A DNA stretch of 64,000 nucleotides from Przewalskia tangutica (Eukaryota > Streptophyta > Magnoliopsida > Solanales > Solanaceae): contig CM056721.1 in the NCBI GenBank assembly GCA_029844215.1, forward strand, positions 58,631,815 to 58,695,814, given 5' to 3'. Shown here piece by piece: positions 58,299 to 64,000 of this stretch (within the stretch, counting starts at the first letter, position 1; every line of letters begins with the position of its first letter). The notes under the pieces are model-generated. The model had not been told where the DNA came from and searched no databases. It saw nothing but the letters and a program-made list of their open reading frames with translations. Position numbers and translations under genes: made by a program.

Positions 58299-61200
58299 TG
58301 TCACGACCCGATCCGGGGCCCGTGACTGGTGCCTTACCCGGGCACCCAAGTAGTCATACATCAGAGAAATCAGCGGAAAATAAAACAACCAAAATATGAA
58401 ACAGTATAAATAAGACACAGTTTCTGGGAAAAAGTTGCCTTTCGGCATATATGTATATAAGTACCCCAAAATGAGCGATATCCCAACCTTACAACAGGTC
58501 TACAGACCTCTAAGAGTTTAAAACAACAATGGCGGGACAGGGCCCCGCCATACCCCTGAATACAAATATCTACAACGACAGGGGACCATACCAAAATGCT
58601 AAGCCTCCGGAGAAACGGAGCTTTCCCAACGCTGAAACGGTGATCCTAAGAACGGGGATCAACAGTAGGAGTACCTTTACCTGCGGCATGAACGCAGCCC
58701 CCCGAAGGAGGTCAGTACAACAGGTACCAAGTATGTGAAACTGAAAATACTGAAAATGAAATCATAGTAGTCTATATAAAGCAGGAGACATGTATGAAAA
58801 CCAAAACTACAGTTCACAATAAATAAGCAGTCATGTCAAGTCAGGGACTCACGCCCTCAAAGTCATCATAAAACCGTACGGGGTAAGTACGAGGGCATAG
58901 CCGACTACTAAAACCCACAGTACAACAAGGTCGTAAACTGTATCATGAGATCTGTCTAGACCGTCACATGATCAAAGCCGCCACTCGCTCGCAGATCTAA
59001 TGCGCGTCTAGCCCCGAACTTCCCGTAGCTCGCACGGGCCACCCGATGGCCCGCATGAGGTATTCCGCATCGAGGGTAGCTACTCCGGCAGCCGTCTGGA
59101 CTCGCCGTCCGCGTAGCCACAAAAACCGCATGACCACAAGGGCCGTACTAACACGAACTCCGTAGCTCGCGTAGGCCATCTGCACTGCATAAGGTATTCT
59201 CGAATCATAGGTCACTAGACGCTGAGTCTACCCCGTCGGAGGGCAGCTTAACCCCCGGAATCATGAGTGATATAATATCAACATGACAGTTTTTATCGTT
59301 AAACAACCTAAGCACAATAAGGGAAAACCCCTCTACACAAACATCACAAGATACTAACTCACGTAGCATCCTAACATGTTTACTTATCAAGTCAACAAGA
59401 AAGTATTATAAGACTATCACAAATCAATACAATCAAGTTATTCACACAAGGTACTTTCTACATTATGCTAACAAGTTCGGGTTTTTAGCCCCAAAGTACT
59501 TCATGTATTACTCTTTTAAAAGATCCGTTTCTTTCACAAAAGTCACACAATACCCGTAGTATAAAAAATAGAGTGATTATCTTTTGAAGTAAATCAGAAC
59601 ACTTCTCTTGGTAAAATCAAGTAGCAACATTCTTTTTCCAACGCTCAAGTTTGTCTAATTTCAATTACTCAAGTTTCTCATTTTCGAAAGGTTTCGTAGT
59701 CATAGTTAATTTTTTAAAATAATTTGAGAAACATATACCTTATGTGTGAGTAGGTTATTATTGTTCATAACAATCTTATTACAGCAGCCATGATCTAGGA
59801 AATGTAATATCATTTTGTCTCATCTTAGCTCCTATGCAGATAGAAGTTTCTACTGGTCTTAATAATACTTTATTAGTCAAAATATTTCCCTTTATTAGCG
59901 CTGTTGTGGTTTGTTCGACATTCATTCTGATCGGTAAAACATCATTCCTTTTGAAAACCAAAAATACTATTTACTCACGAATGAGGTTTCACACTTTTTA
60001 ACAAAATTCATATTAGTAATAAGTCAAGTCTCTTATTTCCTTAAATCAATAAATCGTTCTTTTTATCACTCTTAAGCCGTTATACCTAACTTCCCATAAA
60101 GCTAGTATAACTCTTAAGCTTTTAAAACCAAGTGTTACTCTTCTTTCAAAAAAAGTTTCTTAATTCTTTTGAACTACTTCAGATCCTTTTTATTCAGGCT
60201 TAAGTCAGAAGACATTGCCGTAATTATTATTCAGGCTTAAGTCCGAAGACATTGCCGTAATTATTATTCAGGCTTAAGTCCGAAGACATTGCCGTAATTA
60301 TTATTCAGGCTTAAGTCCGAAGACATTGCCGTAATTATTATTCAGTTAACACACGTCGCTCACCGTACTATATACATATTCTTTAAAATATCATGCTCAA
60401 GAGGATAGGAAGAATCACATACCTTCTCGCGAAATCCACCGCCAAGTTGAATATGTCGCGCGCAGAATCGACCTATAACGATCAAATACGTCTATCAACG
60501 TCTGATCAGATCGCATAAAGCTCTAAGCAGGGTTTGCTATTCTATGGACATTTGGGCGACTTCCTACCCGTGAGCTACTCAAGTTCATCAGTGAAAACAA
60601 ATTCATGTAAATGAGTTCTATTATTCTTCTTTTAAACCCTTCAACTGTGATATCAGTTCAATTCTATTCTTTAATATCCTTCTAAGTATTTATACTAATT
60701 CTTATACTTCTACAGTATGTATTCTCTAATTACAAAAGAGGGTTAGGATTATTTACCTCGGTAAGCCCAATAATATCCTAGATAAAAGTCGCGCCTGAGC
60801 AAGGTTTAGCTCCTAAGTTGTATGCTCCGGTAGCTCCAAGAAAACCTTAGAAGTTCTTCACAACTTCTAGTCTTCTACTAAGGACTAAGGGGTTTGGGCT
60901 AGGGTAATTTGGGCATTATAACAATACTAGAAGGCAACTTTTCTACCAAGGGAGGGGGGGTAGATTTCGGCTAGGCTAGGGGGGGTAGCCTCGGCTAAGC
61001 TTCTCCAAAGGGGGGGGGGGTGTTTGGACGAAAAGGGCTCAAGGGAGAGGAGAGGATTTTCAAGACTTGGAAGGCTTTTGTGGATGAAGAACTCTTCATC
61101 ACAAGAGGGGTATTTATAGGTCAAGACATGGCCAACCAATGGCCAAGATGATGCCAAGTGCAAGGCAAGTGTAGGGTGAGGATTAGGGCAAGTGTCCTTG

Positions 61201-61786
61201 GCCAACTTGCACACAAAATATTCTACCAACTCCAAGACAAAATCGACAACCCAATCGCCCTAAAGACGCCTCAAGTCCATCAATTGGAGGTGACAAGTGT
61301 CGCCTCCCGTTGGTCCGAATGTTTCGCCTCTGAAAAATCCGCAAAAATAGAAATGACATAGCCGAAATTTATCCTACGCGAGTTGTGTAAAACGTTTCGA
61401 AAAACGACTTAATCGGGTGTTGCACAGAGGAAATTCGCCAAGCCACCTAGGGGTGACACGTGTCGCCTCCTACTGCCCAAAATATTTCATCTTCCAAAAT
61501 ATCCACCATGGCCAAAATCTAAAACAAAGTGGGCCCCACAAAATCAGAATTTCTCCCGTGGGCCCCACGTGACCATTTCTGAAAATAAAATTCCATAATT
61601 CTCTAATATTCCAGGAAGCCCGAATACCAAATCTGGGAATCCAATTCCCATTAACGAACCTTTCTCCTTCACAAAAATCGGAAACTTTTCCGTGGAAAAA
61701 TCACCTCTTTCTTCCTTTCCAATTTCAATGTCGTATTCTCGTACGTACGTCCTCGCATACATACCCTGTAACTACGGGGTATAACA
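58299..61786 (-). repeat. 5' LTR of element C
   Basis: 3488 bases. Inverted repeat GGCGGGACAGGGCCCCGCC at 58531-58549, 37-base array 60194-60347, G runs 60950-61020, TATA box 61111-61118, CACGTG 61457-61462. One difference from the 3' LTR over 180 AT-rich bases (53401-53580), yet many gaps in the GC-rich part near 58980-59250. Confidence 0.94.
58531..58549. promoter_or_regulatory. Conserved GC inverted repeat near the LTR 3' end
   Basis: GGCGGG and CCCGCC separated by about seven bases, some 230-260 bases from the LTR terminus. Counterparts: 2994-3012, 8855-8873, 16213-16230, 22324-22343, about 28604-28622, 35656-35674, 42314-42332 and 50280-50298. It could fold as an RNA hairpin in R/U5 and act in 3' end formation, reverse transcription or packaging; the role is inferred. 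Confidence 0.55.
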
Positions 61787-61928
61787 AATATACGTATGTA
61801 ATTGGTAGTTTGATGTATATAACAAAATGCACCCGACCTGATATCACTTATACAGTCAACAAGTTGGCTAGGTTTACCCGTAATCCAAGTGATGACTATT
61901 GGAAAGCATTGACATGGGTACTGAATGT
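61787..61928 (+). pseudogene. Ty1/copia RT fragment, downstream part
   Basis: Resumes the copia frame after element C: IGSLMYITKCTRPDITYTVN, KLARFTRNPSDDYWKALTWV. In intact elements the reading would continue into RNase H. Here it stops at about 61925-61930, where hAT sequence on the opposite strand begins. Confidence 0.9.
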
Positions 61929-64000
61929 TCAACACATCTCGGGTCATCTTTGATAGTGTTGGAAATGTCTTCTCATTCTCCCTCCAGTATTTCAGTAAGT
62001 CTTTCTATCCTTCATCATTGATAATTGATTCGTACGGTACAACACCCTGCAAAACATAAACATCTAATTCGCTAACTTGTGAAGAAGTTGAACCACTATA
62101 TATTTTATTTTTAAGGCCTTGAATACTAGCAGCAGAAACCACATGTTTTTTATAAGGTTGTAGCGAAGTAGTAGAAGATTGTACAGAAGTCGGTTGATTA
62201 TTTGCACTTTGCTCTTGGTAATATGTATATACTTTTTTGCATTCCGTGTGTATGCTAGACAAAAGTTCTTCTTTAGTTGGTGTGTGAGTTGGTTCTTCAG
62301 TTGGGTCCGTTGGAAGTACTTCTATACAATTATAAATCGTTTGTACAAGTGTTTTACAACCGTCTACTTTAATAGTTGCATTTAATACAACACCAACAAT
62401 ATAAATAGTGGCAATAGGAAAAAAGTTTTTTTTTTTATAAATATTTTTTCAATAGATGCCTTATAAGTTGGTTTTTGCATATATTAAGTAACAAAAATAT
62501 TAGAGTTATATAAAATAGCATATTTGAAATAGTAGGATAATAAATACCGGAAAATTCTTTAGTAGCTTGATAAAATTTCTCTAAAAATCCATTAGGTTCT
62601 AAATTTTACCCAATCATTATTTTCAAGCATATCCCTTGAATTTTTATTATGGTCGTTAAATAATAAAGTTATAGGTTTCTATAATCGTAAGCAACAAGTA
62701 GATGCACACAAAGAGAATTCCACATAGTCGAAACTTCTTCTGGAATTTTTCTATAAGGTAATCCACAATCATGACATGTTTTTTATACTCTTTGCGTCTT
62801 TGTATTTTTTTACCTTTAAAAATAAAGTTTATAACAAATTGTATTTTATCAAGAATGTTTTCAAAAAGTTTTAAGCCATCCTTTACAACTAAGTTATAAA
62901 TATGACACACACATCTTATATGAAAATGATCAGAAAAAGATGAAGTTAATCTAAGTTTTAAAAGTCTTATAGCATAATCATTAGAACTAGCATTATCTAT
63001 TGTAATAGTCATAATTTTATCAGTTATTTCATAATATTCACAAATTTCATTAATATTTTCTGCAATAAAACTTTCAGTGTGCCTATCATCTATATATCTA
63101 TATGCTAAAATACGTTTTTGCATAAACCAATTTTGATCTATCCAATGACATGTTACAGTTATATAATCATTATCGTTAGTACTACGACCTATGTCAGATG
63201 TGATAGTCACTTTGCCATTAAAATGATACAGTGCATAACGTAAATATTGTTGATATTCACTTGCAAATTTAAAAACATCCCTTCTAACATTTGATTTAGG
63301 AAAACCATTAAAAGTAAGATTATATGTTTCTCGAATGTAATGAACAAAACCAGGAGAGGAAGAAAATGAAAAAGGCAAACCCTCCATCGCAATTAATTTT
63401 GCCCTATTTTCCATATCTTTGTTTTTATCATATCCAGGACCAAATATTCTCCCAGTCGTCGGGTTAATTTGACTTTGTACTTGGTCAGGGACACTATGTG
63501 AACCTTGTCTCGATTCAGATGGCATTGACACACACAATTGTTTAGCCAAGTATTGATTCCACCTAGATGTGTACTCGCCTTGTACATGTCTCAATAAACC
63601 TCCCGTCCCACCTTGACCTTTTCCGATTTTAAATGTATAATCATTTTTACAAATTTTAAATCTAGCTAGTTGATTCTCTTGGTTCATATAAAAACATCCC
63701 AAACATGAGATTTTAATTTTCGTTCTGTGGGGCCTCGACTCATACTAGGGGAAATATGAGGCATTCCAGTTTGAGTTTCAGGCTGAGAATCATTCTGAGT
63801 CCGAGGTTAAGGTGCACTAGTGGGTGTGTCATCTAAATTATCGTCTAAATTAAAGTATGCGTCATCTGCCTCATTTGGTGATGGTATATTATTAAAAAAT
63901 GCAGTATCATCTATATGACTGAAATCAATCAAATAATCGGGACTAGGAATATGATTACTAGAAGAACTACCCTTACCCTTGTTACCCTTACCCTTAAACG
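61929..64000 (-). pseudogene. hAT transposase (RICESLEEPER-like), broken and truncated
   Basis: Cut-and-paste DNA transposase, reading leftward from beyond 64000. An acidic N-terminus with KGKGNKGKGSSSS has a stop at about 63812. The BED zinc-finger region (ARFKICKNDY, GGTGGLLRHVQGEY) has lost one Cys and one His. The RNase-H-like core holds VTITSDIGRST (first Asp; W of SDIW changed), VTCHWIDQNWFMQKRILAYR, IMTITIDNASSNDYAI (second Asp) and HIRCVCHIYNLVVKDGLK. Frameshift near 62768, then IPEEVSTMWNSL and AYDY. The C-terminal part has TIYNCIEVLPTD, SSIHTECKKVYTYYQEQ, SSQVSELDVYVLQ, a stop at about 62005, then KMTRDVLNIQ, where it ends at the copia junction before the conserved STVASESAFS segment. 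No terminal inverted repeat is in view. Confidence 0.93.

Larger units (their letters stand above)
52398..61786 (-). mobile_element. Element C: gag-only LTR retrotransposon in the copia fragment
   Basis: Minus-strand. 3' LTR 52398-55857, interior 55858-58298, 5' LTR 58299-61786. Flanked by gatat (52393-52397) and aatat (61787-61791), a five-base duplication with one mismatch; copia RT resumes across it. The interior holds a decayed gag and an integrase relic, with no protease, RT or RNase H. Confidence 0.92.

Noticed and set aside
63960..64000. Telomere-like ttaccctt repeats at the right edge
   Set aside because: The unit is not the plant telomere CCCTAAA, and on the minus strand it encodes the Lys-Gly-rich start of the hAT protein.

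Overview
This window is plant repeat DNA: I find no host gene, no RNA gene and no CRISPR array, and nearly every base can be assigned to a transposable element. A flowering plant is indicated by Ty3/gypsy chromovirus elements of the Tekay/Del type (LTRs of 2.6-3.6 kb, primer sites complementary to initiator tRNA-Met, gag-PR-RT-RH-IN order with a chromodomain-like tail), by a plant-type Ty1/copia reverse transcriptase, and by a RICESLEEPER-like hAT transposase. I cannot name the species; a eudicot is a guess. The setting is probably gene-poor heterochromatin.

Layout, read as a nest. Level 0 is a Ty1/copia pol fragment (51735-52397, resuming at 61787-61928) that abuts a broken hAT transposase gene (61929-64000, minus). 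Level 1: two minus-strand LTR elements lie in or against the copia fragment, G (window start to 51734) and C (52398-61786, flanked by gatat/aatat). Level 2: the 5' LTR of G is split by E (minus, 2775-38065, flanked by gactc/tactc) and by A (plus, 39606-50525). Level 3: E carries F in its pol (a cluster of partial LTRs, plus, 6127-12982, perfect cggat duplication) and D in its gag (minus, 15984-34895). Level 4: B (plus, 25244-34600) sits in the 5' LTR of D. Removing each insert rejoins its target.

A and E are full Tekay-type elements with gag and pol. B, C, D and G share related but longer LTRs (about 3.4-3.8 kb). Their interiors are only 1.4-2.6 kb: B, C and D carry a degraded gag and no RT, G has lost even gag, and C and D keep a faint relic of the integrase C-terminus. 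They look like non-autonomous, gag-only derivatives that depended on an A/E-like partner for pol. All coding regions are broken by stops and frameshifts, so no element here can move by itself. A is the best preserved and has the most alike LTRs.

Shared LTR architecture: a palindromic G-box in U3, a TATA box, a slot that holds a different tandem repeat in each family, a conserved block reading roughly catacttggtac, and a GC-rich inverted repeat before the 3' end. These shared parts are the most interesting signals in the window.
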